Shown here: positions 15,780-23,899 of the stretch, piece after piece | How the letters are laid out: every line of letters begins with the position of its first letter | Position numbering within the stretch: position 1 is the stretch's first letter | Origin: Hyphomicrobiales bacterium | GTDB lineage: Bacteria; Pseudomonadota; Alphaproteobacteria; Rhizobiales; Rhizobiaceae | DNA length: 38,689 nt | Assembly: GCA_003963455.1 (NCBI GenBank) | Contig: RXJA01000356.1 | Location: forward strand, 1-38,689 | Direction: 5' to 3' | Notes under the pieces: model-generated | The model's database searches: none | Told to the model about the DNA's origin: nothing | Seen by the model: the letters and a program-made list of their open reading frames with translations, nothing else | Made by a program: the position numbers and the translations under genes

Positions 15780-17134
15780 GGCGTCCGCGAAGCCTCCAGG
15801 GCAGGCTCCTCCTGACGCTTGCAGCAGTTCTGCTCATGATCTGGGCCGGCGCGGCTTGGGCGACGGCCGTCCTGCTGCGGCACGGGATCGAGGACGTCTT
15901 CGATTCCTCCCTTCAGGAGACGGCGCAACGTCTGCTCCCCTTGGCGGTCCTGGACATTGTGGGCCGCGAGGACGAAGACGTCGCCGGCCAGCGCCTTGGG
16001 GCGATCCGCAGCCATGACGAACTTCTGACTTACGTGATCCGCGACGACAAGGGCAAGATCCTGCTTCGGTCCCATGCGGCGGATCTCTCCGTGTTCCCGC
16101 CTTATGACGGACCCGGGTTCGGCCGGACGGCGACGCATCGCCTGTACAGCGAGGAGGCCTTGCAGGGGACGGTGCGCATCACGATGGCCGAACCGCTCGC
16201 CCATCGGGCTCAGGTGGTGAGGGATGTCCAGATTGGCCTCGGATTGCCGATCCTTCTGGTGATCCCGGCCGCGTTCGCCGCCGTGGCGCTCGCGGTGCGC
16301 AGAAGCACAAGACCGCTGCGGGCGTTCCGCGAACAGCTCGAAACCCGAAGCGAGAGGGATCTTGGGCCTGTCGCGTCCGACGAATTGCCCAGCGAGCTCG
16401 CCCCGTTGGCCTCCGCCTTGAACGCGCTGCTCAGGAGGCTCAGGGCCGCCTTCGAGGCCGAGCGCAGTCTTGCCGCCAACACCGCCCATGAGCTCAGGAC
16501 CCCGCTCGCCGGCGCGATTGCCCAGGCGCAGCGCATCCGCAAGGAGACCACGGATCCGCAGATCGAACAGCGGGCGGCGGACATCGAGGCGACCCTCAAG
16601 CGATTGACGGCGCGGTCCGAGCGGCTCATGCAACTCGCCCGGGCGGAAGGCAGCCGGCTCCGGTTGGACGAGATGTCGGATTTGCGCGCGACCCTGCGCG
16701 CAGTGGTCGACGATTTGGGGAGGAACATGCCCCGGGACAGGGTGTCGCTGCATATGCCGGCAGATCCCGTGATGTCCGACATCGATCCCGATGCCGCCGG
16801 AATCCTGTGCCGCAACCTCATCGAGAACGCCCTGCGCTATGGCAGCCAGTTGTCGCCGGTCGAAGTGACCCTTGATCCCGATGGGCTGCTGACGGTGTCA
16901 AATGACGGACCCGTTGTGCCGCCCGAGATGCTGGCGAAGCTGGCGGATCGTTTCGAACGGGGTGGGACTTCGGCGCGCGGCGGCGGCATTGGGCTGTCGA
17001 TCGTTTCGGCGATCGCCGACCGCATCGGTAGCCAGCTCGTCCTCAGGTCGCCGAGGCGCGATACGCAGTCCGGTTTCGAAGCCAGCGTCAAGTTCGCAAC
17101 CGCAAGCCAGTCCAGGTCGACGGATTCGTCCTGA
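15776..17134 (+). CDS. Sensor histidine kinase, QseC-like (GTG start)
   Basis: Membrane sensor kinase (452 aa). Transmembrane segments lie at about 11-32 and 151-173, enclosing a periplasmic sensor of about 115 residues. A short linker leads to the dimerisation domain, with phospho-acceptor His238 in AANTAHELRTPLAG. The catalytic ATPase domain follows: N-box LCRNLIENALRYG and G-box GGGIGLSIV. GTG at 15776 overlaps the regulator stop and is followed by the positively charged RRPRSLQGR that starts the first membrane segment. The open frame before it is shadow of the regulator. It is the cognate kinase of the regulator at 15120-15779. Confidence 0.93.
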   Translation: MRRPRSLQGRLLLTLAAVLLMIWAGAAWATAVLLRHGIEDVFDSSLQETAQRLLPLAVLDIVGREDEDVAGQRLGAIRSHDELLTYVIRDDKGKILLRSHAADLSVFPPYDGPGFGRTATHRLYSEEALQGTVRITMAEPLAHRAQVVRDVQIGLGLPILLVIPAAFAAVALAVRRSTRPLRAFREQLETRSERDLGPVASDELPSELAPLASALNALLRRLRAAFEAERSLAANTAHELRTPLAGAIAQAQRIRKETTDPQIEQRAADIEATLKRLTARSERLMQLARAEGSRLRLDEMSDLRATLRAVVDDLGRNMPRDRVSLHMPADPVMSDIDPDAAGILCRNLIENALRYGSQLSPVEVTLDPDGLLTVSNDGPVVPPEMLAKLADRFERGGTSARGGGIGLSIVSAIADRIGSQLVLRSPRRDTQSGFEASVKFATASQSRSTDSS

Positions 17135-17319
17135 TCCCGCCCGCCGGTGTAGCCGCAGACAACGCCTGCATCAGGAAGCGACGGCAACGCGACGATGTTG
17201 TCTGTCTCGCGAAAGCCTTGGCCAGCCATCGGTCGCGTCGAGAGCGAAAGGCGCTCTCTGGCTGTTCGAGGAAATCGGATAAGGTCGGATCCGTTTGGGG
17301 CTTCCTTGACCTTTGATAT

Positions 17320-17331
17320 TATTATAATAGC
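17320..17331. promoter_or_regulatory. GCTATTATAA-type operator, site 1 (before the SDR pair)
   Basis: TATTATAATAGC; the complement strand reads GCTATTATAATA. The symmetric core TATTATAATA is in a GC-rich background and contains a -10-like TATAAT. It lies 30 bp upstream of the ATG at 17362. It is shared with 25303, 29602 and 30464, which suggests a common regulator. Confidence 0.55.
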
Positions 17332-17361
17332 TTGCGTCGAGGACAATGATGATGGCGGGCG

Positions 17362-18141
17362 ATGCGGTGTGATCTATCGGATAGGGTCGCCCTGGTCACG
17401 GGGGCGGCGGGCGCGATCGGAAGCGCCATCGCCAAACGGCTTTCGGACAACGGGGCAGCGGTCGTCGTCGCGGACATCGACATGGCAGGCGCCGAGCGCG
17501 TCGCGGCCGGTCTGGGAAATGCGATGGCCTGCGCTATCGACATTCGCGATAGTCAATCGGCCGATGCCGCGATCGCCAGGGTTTGCGAGCGCTACGGGCG
17601 GCTCGACATCCTGGTCAACAATGCCGGCGTCAATACCTTGGCGCACCGCGTCACCATCGACGAGTTTCCTGCCGAGGAATGGGATCGCATCACCGGCATC
17701 GACCTCGACGGCCTTTACATCATGAGCCGCGCCGCGCTGGCGGCAATGCTAGCCGCCGGCAGGGGCGGGCGTATCGTCAATATCGCCTCGGTCGTCGGCC
17801 TTGCCGCGATGCGCCTGCAAAGCCCGTTCGTCGCCGCCAAGGCCGCCATCGTGCATCTGACGCGGTCGATGGCGATCGAACTGGGCGCCAGGGGGATCCT
17901 CACCAACGCGGTCGCGCCCGGCTCGGTGATGACGGCGCTGACCGCCAGGCTGTTCTACGGCGACGACGGCAAGTTCGCCGGGCGCACCCAGGAATTCCTC
18001 GCCCATGTGCCGCTCGGCCGGCCGGCCCGGCCGGAGGAAATCGCCGAGGCCGTGCTATTTCTGGCTTCTCCGGCCGCCAGCTACATCAACGGCCAGGTGC
18101 TGGCTGTCGATGGCGGCTGGACCGCGGGATACATGATGTGA
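17362..18141 (+). CDS. SDR-family oxidoreductase with Phe in place of the catalytic Tyr
   Basis: Classical-length short-chain dehydrogenase (259 aa). The cofactor motif TGAAGAIG (residues 13-20), the acidic VVVADID ending at 40 (NAD preference) and NNAG (86-89) are intact. Ser143 (NIASVVG) and Lys160 are in place, but the Tyr of YxxxK is Phe156 (SPFVAAKAA, Ser+13 as expected). Asp114 replaces the usual Asn of the catalytic tetrad. The C-terminal substrate loop and QVLAVDGGW are normal. It should bind NAD(H), but classical hydride-transfer chemistry would be impaired unless another residue acts as acid/base. It overlaps the next gene by 4 bp (GTGA). A GntR-type operator candidate lies 30 bp upstream. 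Confidence 0.9.
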   Translation: MRCDLSDRVALVTGAAGAIGSAIAKRLSDNGAAVVVADIDMAGAERVAAGLGNAMACAIDIRDSQSADAAIARVCERYGRLDILVNNAGVNTLAHRVTIDEFPAEEWDRITGIDLDGLYIMSRAALAAMLAAGRGGRIVNIASVVGLAAMRLQSPFVAAKAAIVHLTRSMAIELGARGILTNAVAPGSVMTALTARLFYGDDGKFAGRTQEFLAHVPLGRPARPEEIAEAVLFLASPAASYINGQVLAVDGGWTAGYMM

Positions 18142-18731
18142 GCGCCGCCATGGAAATCGACCTCGACGGCGCCGCTGTCGCGCTGGACGGCGAAACCAAT
18201 CAGATCGTCGAGGCGGTGCTCGCCGCGTTGCGTGCCAATGGCGGGCGTATCGTCGAAGGCGCCCCGACGAGTGCCGCCGATATCCTGCTGATCTCGTGTC
18301 CGCTGCGCCCGGGACAGAAAGCCGGCGATCCACGCTCGCTATATGCCGATGCGCGCAAGGCCGCCGTGGCAATGGCCGAGCGTGGCGGCCGCATCGTCTT
18401 CCTGATCTCGGCCGTCGCCGGCACGCCGATGCGTCGCCACCCGCGCTTTTCCATGGAGAACGCGTCGATCCTCGCCGGAATGCGTGCGCTGGCCATGGAA
18501 TTCGGGCCGAAAATCCTGGTCAATGCCGTCGGCTTCGGCGCCGTCGAGGACGACGCCATCGTTGCGGGCGACAAGGCGATGCTCAGCCACACGCCGGTCG
18601 GTCGCGCCGGCCGCATCGAGGAAGCGGTCGCCGCGGCGCTGTTCTTCTGCGATCCGTTGAACAGCTACACGACCGGACAAATGCTGGGCGTCGACGGCGG
18701 CTGGGCGGCGGGCTATGGGCGCAATTTCTGA
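18138..18731 (+). CDS. Degenerate SDR-like protein lacking cofactor and catalytic motifs
   Basis: Protein of 197 aa homologous to the C-terminal two-thirds of SDR enzymes. There is no TGxxxGxG motif: the N-terminus goes from MEIDLDGAAVALDGETNQ straight into a helix, then ILLISCPL in place of LVNNAG. The catalytic region reads RFSMENASILAG, where Tyr and Lys of YxxxK are Phe and Asn. The core helices and the end (GQMLGVDGGWAAGYGRNF) are well kept and match the end of the preceding SDR, so the oligomer interface is probably preserved. Start is GTG at 18138 (overlap GTGA) or ATG at 18150. I infer a non-catalytic partner subunit; a decaying duplicate is the alternative. Confidence 0.8.
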   Translation: MSAAMEIDLDGAAVALDGETNQIVEAVLAALRANGGRIVEGAPTSAADILLISCPLRPGQKAGDPRSLYADARKAAVAMAERGGRIVFLISAVAGTPMRRHPRFSMENASILAGMRALAMEFGPKILVNAVGFGAVEDDAIVAGDKAMLSHTPVGRAGRIEEAVAAALFFCDPLNSYTTGQMLGVDGGWAAGYGRNF

Positions 18732-18812
18732 GGCGCTGACGCTCAGGGCAGGGGCGCTGGAAGTCGATCTGTCACCCGCAATCGGCGGCAGCGTCGGCGC
18801 GACTTTCCCAAT
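18715..18812 (+). pseudogene. Possible N-terminal remnant of an aldose 1-epimerase
   Basis: An ATG at 18715, overlapping the end of the SDR-like gene, opens a frame whose first about 30 residues (LTLRAGALEVDLSPAIGGSVGA, preceded by MGAISEA) look like the start of a GalM-type mutarotase: a beta strand followed by the family's GG-S turn. After about residue 31 the sequence no longer resembles the family in any frame, and the lacI ATG begins at 18992. It could be the stub left by a deletion. The match is short, so confidence is low. Confidence 0.35.
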
Positions 18813-18899
18813 GCCCGTGGCCGGCTGCGCCGACATCGGTGCGCTCCGCTGCGCATCGGGACGAATTATCGCCGCATGCGCGATGCCGGGCGCCTCGCT

Positions 18900-18913
18900 G
18901 GAAAGCGCTTGCC
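18900..18913. promoter_or_regulatory. LacI-type operator-like palindrome upstream of lacI
   Basis: GGAAAGCGCTTGCC has a perfect AAGCGCTT core and symmetric outer GG/CC with one mismatch pair. This is the layout of many LacI-family operators with a central CG. It lies 79 bp before the ATG at 18992, so autoregulation is possible. A stronger palindrome of different sequence is at 23882-23899. Confidence 0.35.
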
Positions 18914-18991
18914 GCAGCCGCTATGAATGGGCTGGTCGTGCGATCCGGGCAGGATTTTCCCCTCGCGCATCGTGCTTTGTGGAGCTTGGCG

Positions 18992-20032
18992 ATGACCGAT
19001 GGATCAGCGGACGATCCCGACGGGAACACACCGTCGCAGCGTCTCGGGGTTCGCGAGATCGCGAGGCGCATCGGTGTCGCGCCCATAACGGTGTCGCGTT
19101 CCCTGTCCAATCCCGGCAGGGTCTCGGCGGAGACGCGCGCCAGGGTGCTGGAGGCCATAGAGCAGATCGGCTTCGTGCCCAACCAGCTTGCGTCCAGCAT
19201 GCGCGGCAACGGCCGCATGATCGGGACGGTTGTGCCGCCACTGATCAATTCGGGCATCGCCGAGCAGGTGCAGGGCATGTCCGACGAATGCCATGAGGGC
19301 GGCTATTCGATGCTCCTGGTGCAGGGCGAATTCACGCAGGAAGCCGAGGAGAAAGCGATACGCACGCTGCTTGGCTGGCGCCCGGCCGGCATGATCCTTC
19401 AGAGCTTCGTGCAAAGCGAGACAGCGCGCGCCTTGCTGAAGGGCAGCGGCGCGCCTGTGGTCGAGATCTCCGAGGTCAAGGGCCGCGATCCGATCGACAT
19501 GGTGGTCGGCGTCTCCAATTTCGAGACCGCCTACGCCATGACCATGCATCTGGCGGCGAAGGGCTATAGGCGGATCGGCTTCGTCTCGACCCCGATCCAC
19601 GGCAATGATCGCCTGCAACAGCGCCGCACCGGTTATCATGCGGCGCTGACCGAACTCGGCATCAGGAACCATGACGGCATGGAGGTCGAGGTGCCGATCA
19701 CCGCGCAGGGCGGCGCCGAGGCGCTGATCACGCTCACGTCGCGGCACAAGGACATCGACGCTATCTTCTTTTCCAGCGACACGCTGGCCGTCGGCGCCGT
19801 GCAGGAATGCCACCGGCGAGGCTGGGCGGTGCCCGGCAGGATCGCCATTGCCGGCTATGGCGACATGGACCTCGCGGCGCAGCTCTATCCGCGGCTGACA
19901 ACGGTGAAGGTCGATCGCTACGAGATGGGTCGGCGCGCCGTGCGGCAATTGATGGCGAGGCTGGGCGGCAACGGCGAGGTGCCGGCCGTCACCAGCCTCG
20001 GCTTCGAGATCATCGACCGCGAAAGCGCCTGA
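18992..20032 (+). CDS. LacI-family transcriptional regulator, gluconate-repressor-like
   Basis: Repressor of 346 aa. The HTH spans about residues 18-38 (VREIARRIGVAPITVSRSLSN), followed by the hinge helix and a periplasmic-binding-protein-like sugar domain (IGTVVPPLINSGIAEQVQGM, VGVSNFETAYAMTMHL, SSDTLAVGAVQECHRRGWAVPGRIAIAGYGDMDLA). Those segments resemble Escherichia coli GntR, the LacI-family gluconate repressor, more than LacI or RbsR. The ATG at 18992 has GGAG seven bases upstream; the frame is open further back without regulator-like sequence. Its stop TGA directly abuts the stop of the convergent dehydratase gene. A plausible target is the palindrome between the divergent genes at 23850 and 23968. 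Confidence 0.93.
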   Translation: MTDGSADDPDGNTPSQRLGVREIARRIGVAPITVSRSLSNPGRVSAETRARVLEAIEQIGFVPNQLASSMRGNGRMIGTVVPPLINSGIAEQVQGMSDECHEGGYSMLLVQGEFTQEAEEKAIRTLLGWRPAGMILQSFVQSETARALLKGSGAPVVEISEVKGRDPIDMVVGVSNFETAYAMTMHLAAKGYRRIGFVSTPIHGNDRLQQRRTGYHAALTELGIRNHDGMEVEVPITAQGGAEALITLTSRHKDIDAIFFSSDTLAVGAVQECHRRGWAVPGRIAIAGYGDMDLAAQLYPRLTTVKVDRYEMGRRAVRQLMARLGGNGEVPAVTSLGFEIIDRESA

Positions 20033-21211
20033 TCAGGATTTTGTCGCCGGCGCCTCGCGGCGGCCCAGGCGCTTCTCCCAGCCTTCGGCATGAACGTTGA
20101 GATAGGCGTTGGGATCGTAAGGATGATCCTTGATCGCATCGAGGTTGAGATCGATGCCGAGCCCCGGCGCTTGCGGCAGCGACAGATGGCCGTTGTCCGG
20201 GTTGACGGTCGGATGCCAGGTCACGAGATCGCGGGTCCACGGATCGTTGAAGGCGTCGAAATGTTCCTGGATCAGGAAATTCGGCACCGCCGCCGCCAGT
20301 TGCAGGCATACCGCCGTCGCCACCGGTCCGCCGCTCTGGTGCGGCGCGATATGGCTGCCGTGAGCCAAAGCCACGTTGGCGACCTGCATCGATGGCGCGA
20401 TGCCGCCAAGCGACATCGGCTCGGGCTGGAAGATGTTGACCCCGCCGCCCGCCGCCAGCGTGTAGAACTGGCCGACTGTGTCGTACATCTCGCCGGTCGC
20501 CACCGGGATGGGCGAGCGGTGCGCTACTTCATGCACGGTCTCCTGGCGGTCGCGCGAGGTCGGCTCTTCCCACCAGTAGATGTCGAGGTCGGCGAATTTC
20601 CGTGCCGCCTGGAGCGCCGCGATCTCGGTGAAGCGCGCATGCACGTCGATTAGGATCAGCGTGTCGCTCGGCAGTCCGTCGCGCAGTTTGCGGCAGATCG
20701 CGTAGGAAAGGTCCAACTCCTCGCGCGAAATAAAACCTTGCGCGGTGCCGAACGGGTCGAGCTTGAACGCCTTGAAGCCCTTGGCCAGCACGGCCCGTGC
20801 GGCTTCGAGAAAAGCCTCCGGCGTGCGCTCGGTGCGATACCAGCCATTGGCGTAGCCAAGCACGCTGTCGCGCACCTGCCCGCCGAGAAGCTGGTGGATC
20901 GGCACGCCCAGGCTCTTGCCCAGAATGTCCCAGCAGGCCACCTCGATCGCCGCGATCACCGTGCGGTGGATATGGCCGCCATCGAGCGAGACACTGTCCA
21001 GCATGCGCTTTGCCAGTGCGTTGATGCGGCGCGGATCCTGGCCGACGGCCAGATGCCTGAGCTCATGCACGCCGGCTTCGGTGGTCTTGATGAAGCCGTT
21101 CAGCGTGCCTTCGCCGATACCGTGAATGCCTTTGTCGGTATGGACCTTGACGAACAACCAGTTCTTCCAGCCGGCGCCGACGGCAAAGGTCTCGATGTCG
21201 GTGATCTTCAT
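20033..21211 (-). CDS. Enolase-superfamily sugar-acid dehydratase (mandelate racemase/galactonate dehydratase-like)
   Basis: Metal-dependent dehydratase (392 aa) of the mandelate racemase subgroup. Metal ligands are Asp189, Glu215 and Glu241, spaced 26 and 26 as in mandelate racemase. Acid/base candidates are Lys150 (FKLDPFG), His191 and His291 (APHQSGG, 50 after the last ligand). The dyad partner that is normally Asp is Glu264 (FQPEP). The opening KITDIETF and the IGQ-like AVGQDPRRI region resemble D-galactonate dehydratase. The reaction would be a sugar acid to a 2-keto-3-deoxy acid plus water. Its start overlaps the transketolase C-subunit stop by 4 bp; it is the last gene of this operon. 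Confidence 0.9.
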   Translation of the reverse strand: MKITDIETFAVGAGWKNWLFVKVHTDKGIHGIGEGTLNGFIKTTEAGVHELRHLAVGQDPRRINALAKRMLDSVSLDGGHIHRTVIAAIEVACWDILGKSLGVPIHQLLGGQVRDSVLGYANGWYRTERTPEAFLEAARAVLAKGFKAFKLDPFGTAQGFISREELDLSYAICRKLRDGLPSDTLILIDVHARFTEIAALQAARKFADLDIYWWEEPTSRDRQETVHEVAHRSPIPVATGEMYDTVGQFYTLAAGGGVNIFQPEPMSLGGIAPSMQVANVALAHGSHIAPHQSGGPVATAVCLQLAAAVPNFLIQEHFDAFNDPWTRDLVTWHPTVNPDNGHLSLPQAPGLGIDLNLDAIKDHPYDPNAYLNVHAEGWEKRLGRREAPATKS

Positions 21212-22203
21212 GCGAGCTCCAACCCGCTAATCGTTGCGACGAGGGCTTCTGTGGTGAGGCCGTATTTCGCCTGCAGGGTCGGAACCGCGCCGCATTCGAT
21301 ATAGCGGTCGGGCAGGCCGATACGCGTCACCTTCTTCGCGATGCCGGCCTCGAACAGGCTCTCGACGACAAGGCTGGCCAGGCCGCCGACCATGACATGG
21401 TTTTCAGCGGTAACGACATGGTCCACCGAGCCGGCAAATTCGGCCACGGCGCCGGCATCGAACGGCTTGATCGTCGGCACGTGCAGGACGCCAGTGGAAA
21501 TGCCGCGTCTTTGCAAGGCTCCCGCCGCGTCCAGCGCCCGCTCGGTCATGAAGCCGGTCGCGATGATGCCGACATCGGAGCCTTCGCGAAGCCGCCGCGC
21601 CTTGCCGATCTCGAATGTGTAGCCGGGCTCGAACACCACCGGAACGCTGCCGCGCAGCAGCCGCATATAGACTGGCCCCCGATGCGCTGCGATCGCAACC
21701 GTGGCCGCCTCGATCTCGGTCGCGTCGCAGGGATCGATGACGGTCAGGCCGGGGATCATGCGCATCAGCGCCAGATCCTCGATCGCCTGATGCGTGCCGC
21801 CATAGCCTGTCGTCAATCCCGGCAGGCCGGCGACGATCTTGACGTTGAGGTTGGAGTGGGCAAGCGCGATGGCGACGAAGTCGTAGGCGCGCCGCGTCGC
21901 GAACACGCCATAGGTGGTGGCGAACGGCACCTTGCCGGTGCGGGCCAGCCCGGCGGCGACGGCGATGAGATTCTGTTCGGCCATGCCGACATTGAAGAAG
22001 CGCTCGGGAAAGGCATCCCGGAACGGCAGGATGTCGGTGTATTTGCCGAGGTCGGCGGTCAGCCCGACGATGTCGGGGCGGCTGTGGCCAAGCCTGGCCA
22101 GGGCCCGGCCGAAGGGGGCTTCCACGCTTTGCCTGCCGCCGCCGACGGCCTCGTCCTGGCCCATGGCCAGCGTCCGTCCGGCCTTCATGCCGCCGCCGCT
22201 CAT
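21208..22203 (-). CDS. Transketolase, C-terminal section (split subunit)
   Basis: Pyrimidine-binding and C-terminal domains of transketolase (331 aa). The sequence DLGKYTDILPFRDAFPERFFNVGMAEQNLIAVAAGLA contains the conserved Glu (AEQN) that activates ThDP. TTYGVFATRRAYDFV, GLTTGYGGTHQAIEDLALMRMIPGLTVI and the C-terminal domain ITRIG-like segment (KKVTRIGLPDRYIECG) follow. ATG at 22203 overlaps the N-subunit stop (ATGA). The open frame upstream of it is shadow of the N-subunit. It forms an alpha2beta2 enzyme with the protein encoded at 22200-23048. Such split transketolases often serve special sugar pathways rather than the central pentose phosphate pathway. Confidence 0.93.
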   Translation of the reverse strand: MSGGGMKAGRTLAMGQDEAVGGGRQSVEAPFGRALARLGHSRPDIVGLTADLGKYTDILPFRDAFPERFFNVGMAEQNLIAVAAGLARTGKVPFATTYGVFATRRAYDFVAIALAHSNLNVKIVAGLPGLTTGYGGTHQAIEDLALMRMIPGLTVIDPCDATEIEAATVAIAAHRGPVYMRLLRGSVPVVFEPGYTFEIGKARRLREGSDVGIIATGFMTERALDAAGALQRRGISTGVLHVPTIKPFDAGAVAEFAGSVDHVVTAENHVMVGGLASLVVESLFEAGIAKKVTRIGLPDRYIECGAVPTLQAKYGLTTEALVATISGLELA

Positions 22204-23048
22204 TGGTGGGCTCCCGTGCTTTTGTCGAACTCGGCGATGATGCCGTCCCATTGCGCCACGTCGATGCGGAAGAAGTGCGATTTCTCGCTGGTCTCGATGC
22301 GCGGCACGCCCTTGCCGGGCAGGGAGCGCAGTACAATCGCCTTCGGTTTGCCATTGCGCTGGCGCGCGCCGGCCAGCGCGTCGACGACGGCCTTCATGTC
22401 GTTGCCGTCGATCTCCGCCGTTTCCCAACCGAAGGCGCGCCATTTGTCGGCCACCGGCTCCATGTCGAGCACCACGGGTCCGTCGGCCTGGATGCCGTTG
22501 CAGTCGATCAGCGCCACCAGCCCGTCCAGCTCGAAATGGCTGGCCGACATCGCAGCCTCCCAGGTGGAGCCCTCCTGCATCTCGCCGTCCGAAAGCTCGA
22601 CGAAGACGCGCGCGTCCGAGCGATCGAGGCGCAGTCCGAGCGCCTGGCCGACACCTTGGCCGAGGCCGTGACCGAGCGAGCCGCCGATGACCTCGACGCC
22701 GGGCGTGGTGTCGAGCGTCGACATCTCCAGCCGGCTATTGTCGGCGCCATAGGTGACAAGCTCCTCGACCGGAATGATGCCGGCCTCGGCCAGGGCCGCC
22801 CAGAGCGCGATCGAGTAGTGCCCGGTCGACAACAGGAAACGGTCGCGATCCGGCCATGCCAGATTGTGCGGGTCGTGGCGCAGCTCGTGGAAATACAGCG
22901 CCGCAAGCACATCGGCGATGCCGAGGCCCTGGCCGATATAGCCCTGACCTTGGCCGCGCGCCATGGTCAGCATGTGGCGCCGCAACTGCATTGCCTTGCG
23001 TTCGAGCGCGGCGACATCGGCGCTGCCGGGAGGGGAGTTTCGCAACAT
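22200..23048 (-). CDS. Transketolase, N-terminal section (split subunit)
   Basis: ThDP pyrophosphate-binding subunit (282 aa). Motifs seen: GQGYIGQGLGIADVLAALYF at residues about 35-54; HGLGQGVGQALG; and the ThDP/metal motif ELSDGEMQEGSTWEAAMSASHFELDGLVALIDCNGIQADG, where the normal GDG is SDG and Asn of the DxN end is kept. The near-universal GHxGG at the beginning of the fold reads GYIGQ here, so the usual His is Tyr, a sign of a specialised clade. It is 7 bp downstream of the SDR gene in the same operon. The product pairs with the C-section; donor and acceptor sugars are unknown. Confidence 0.93.
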   Translation of the reverse strand: MLRNSPPGSADVAALERKAMQLRRHMLTMARGQGQGYIGQGLGIADVLAALYFHELRHDPHNLAWPDRDRFLLSTGHYSIALWAALAEAGIIPVEELVTYGADNSRLEMSTLDTTPGVEVIGGSLGHGLGQGVGQALGLRLDRSDARVFVELSDGEMQEGSTWEAAMSASHFELDGLVALIDCNGIQADGPVVLDMEPVADKWRAFGWETAEIDGNDMKAVVDALAGARQRNGKPKAIVLRSLPGKGVPRIETSEKSHFFRIDVAQWDGIIAEFDKSTGAHQ

Positions 23049-23055
23049 CTGGTGC

Positions 23056-23850
23056 CTAGTCCTTGTCCAGCCCGCCCGACATGTTGAGCCGCTCGGCGGT
23101 CATATATCTGGGAGCATCGAGACAGAGCCAGACGACGGCTTCGGCCACCTCGGAAATCTCGGCGCGGCGGCCGAGCGGAATGCGGCGCGTGCGTTCGTCG
23201 AGGAAAGCCTGCAGATCGCTACGGCCATTGGCGCGGGCGAGATCGAGCTCGGTCGAGCGCTGCATCTCGGTGTCCATCATGCCCGGCGCCAGGCTGTTGA
23301 CCAGCACGCCATAGGGCGCGAGCGCGACCGCCGCGGCGCGGGTGATGGAATCGACGCCGGCCTTGCTCGCCGTATAGGCGGTGTAGTCGGGCAGAGCCAT
23401 GCGCGAGCCGGGCGAGGTGATGTTGACGATGCGCCCCGAGCGCTGCTCGCGCATCACCCGGCCGGCCGCCTTGCAGGCCATGGCGAGCGCCGTGACGTTC
23501 AGGGCCAGAGTGCGCGTCCAGGCCTTGAAGGTGGCGTCGAGGAAGGGCTCGATCACGCCATAGCCGGCATTGTTGACGAGGATGTCGATGCCGCGCCAAC
23601 GCGCGACCACTTTTTCGACCGCCGCCTCCGGTGCGCCTTCGAGCGTGAAGTCGCCGATGATGATCTCGGCTTCCGCGCCGATTTCGCCGATCAGCCGGGC
23701 CGTCTCCGTCAGGCCTTCGCCATTGATGTCGGTCACTGCGACGGCGCAGCCGCGCCTGGCCAATTGCAGCGCCACCTCGCGGCCAAGCCCTCCGGCGGCG
23801 CCGGTGACAAGCGCCCGCCGCGCCGTGGTGTCCGGAATTTCAGCAGGCAA
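23056..23850 (-). CDS. SDR-family NAD(P)-dependent oxidoreductase
   Basis: Complete classical SDR (264 aa): TGAAGGLG at residues 16-23, acidic VTDIN after the second strand (NAD-type), NNAG, catalytic Ser in NITSPGSRM and YTASK as the active-site Tyr/Lys. Unlike the pair at 17362-18731 it has every catalytic residue. It would oxidise a hydroxyl of a sugar, polyol or 2-keto-3-deoxy acid. It is the first gene of the minus-strand operon (SDR, transketolase N, transketolase C, dehydratase) and is divergent from the enolase-superfamily gene at 23968 across an 18-bp palindrome. CC(A/T)CC-like Gly/Ala-rich sequence precedes the ATG, with GGGAGGAGG 11-19 bases upstream on its strand. Confidence 0.92.
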   Translation of the reverse strand: MPAEIPDTTARRALVTGAAGGLGREVALQLARRGCAVAVTDINGEGLTETARLIGEIGAEAEIIIGDFTLEGAPEAAVEKVVARWRGIDILVNNAGYGVIEPFLDATFKAWTRTLALNVTALAMACKAAGRVMREQRSGRIVNITSPGSRMALPDYTAYTASKAGVDSITRAAAVALAPYGVLVNSLAPGMMDTEMQRSTELDLARANGRSDLQAFLDERTRRIPLGRRAEISEVAEAVVWLCLDAPRYMTAERLNMSGGLDKD

Positions 23851-23881
23851 GCCAACCTCCTCCCAAGGTCATCTTGACGCG

Positions 23882-23899
23882 ATGGATACCGGTATCCAT
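23882..23899. promoter_or_regulatory. 18-bp perfect palindrome between divergent promoters (candidate LacI operator)
   Basis: ATGGATACCGGTATCCAT is perfectly symmetric. On the plus strand TTGACG (23874-23879) lies just before it; on the minus strand a consensus TTGACA lies at 23912-23907 with TATCCA 18 bp on. The palindrome thus occupies both promoters. Its outer ATG and central ACCGGT resemble the layout of gluconate-repressor operators (ATGTTA-N4-TAACAT). Confidence 0.6.

Noticed and set aside
17306..17334. TTGACC at 17306-17311 as the -35 paired with TATAAT at 17323
   Set aside because: The spacer would be only 11 bp; the site is better described as an operator, with the promoter left unassigned.
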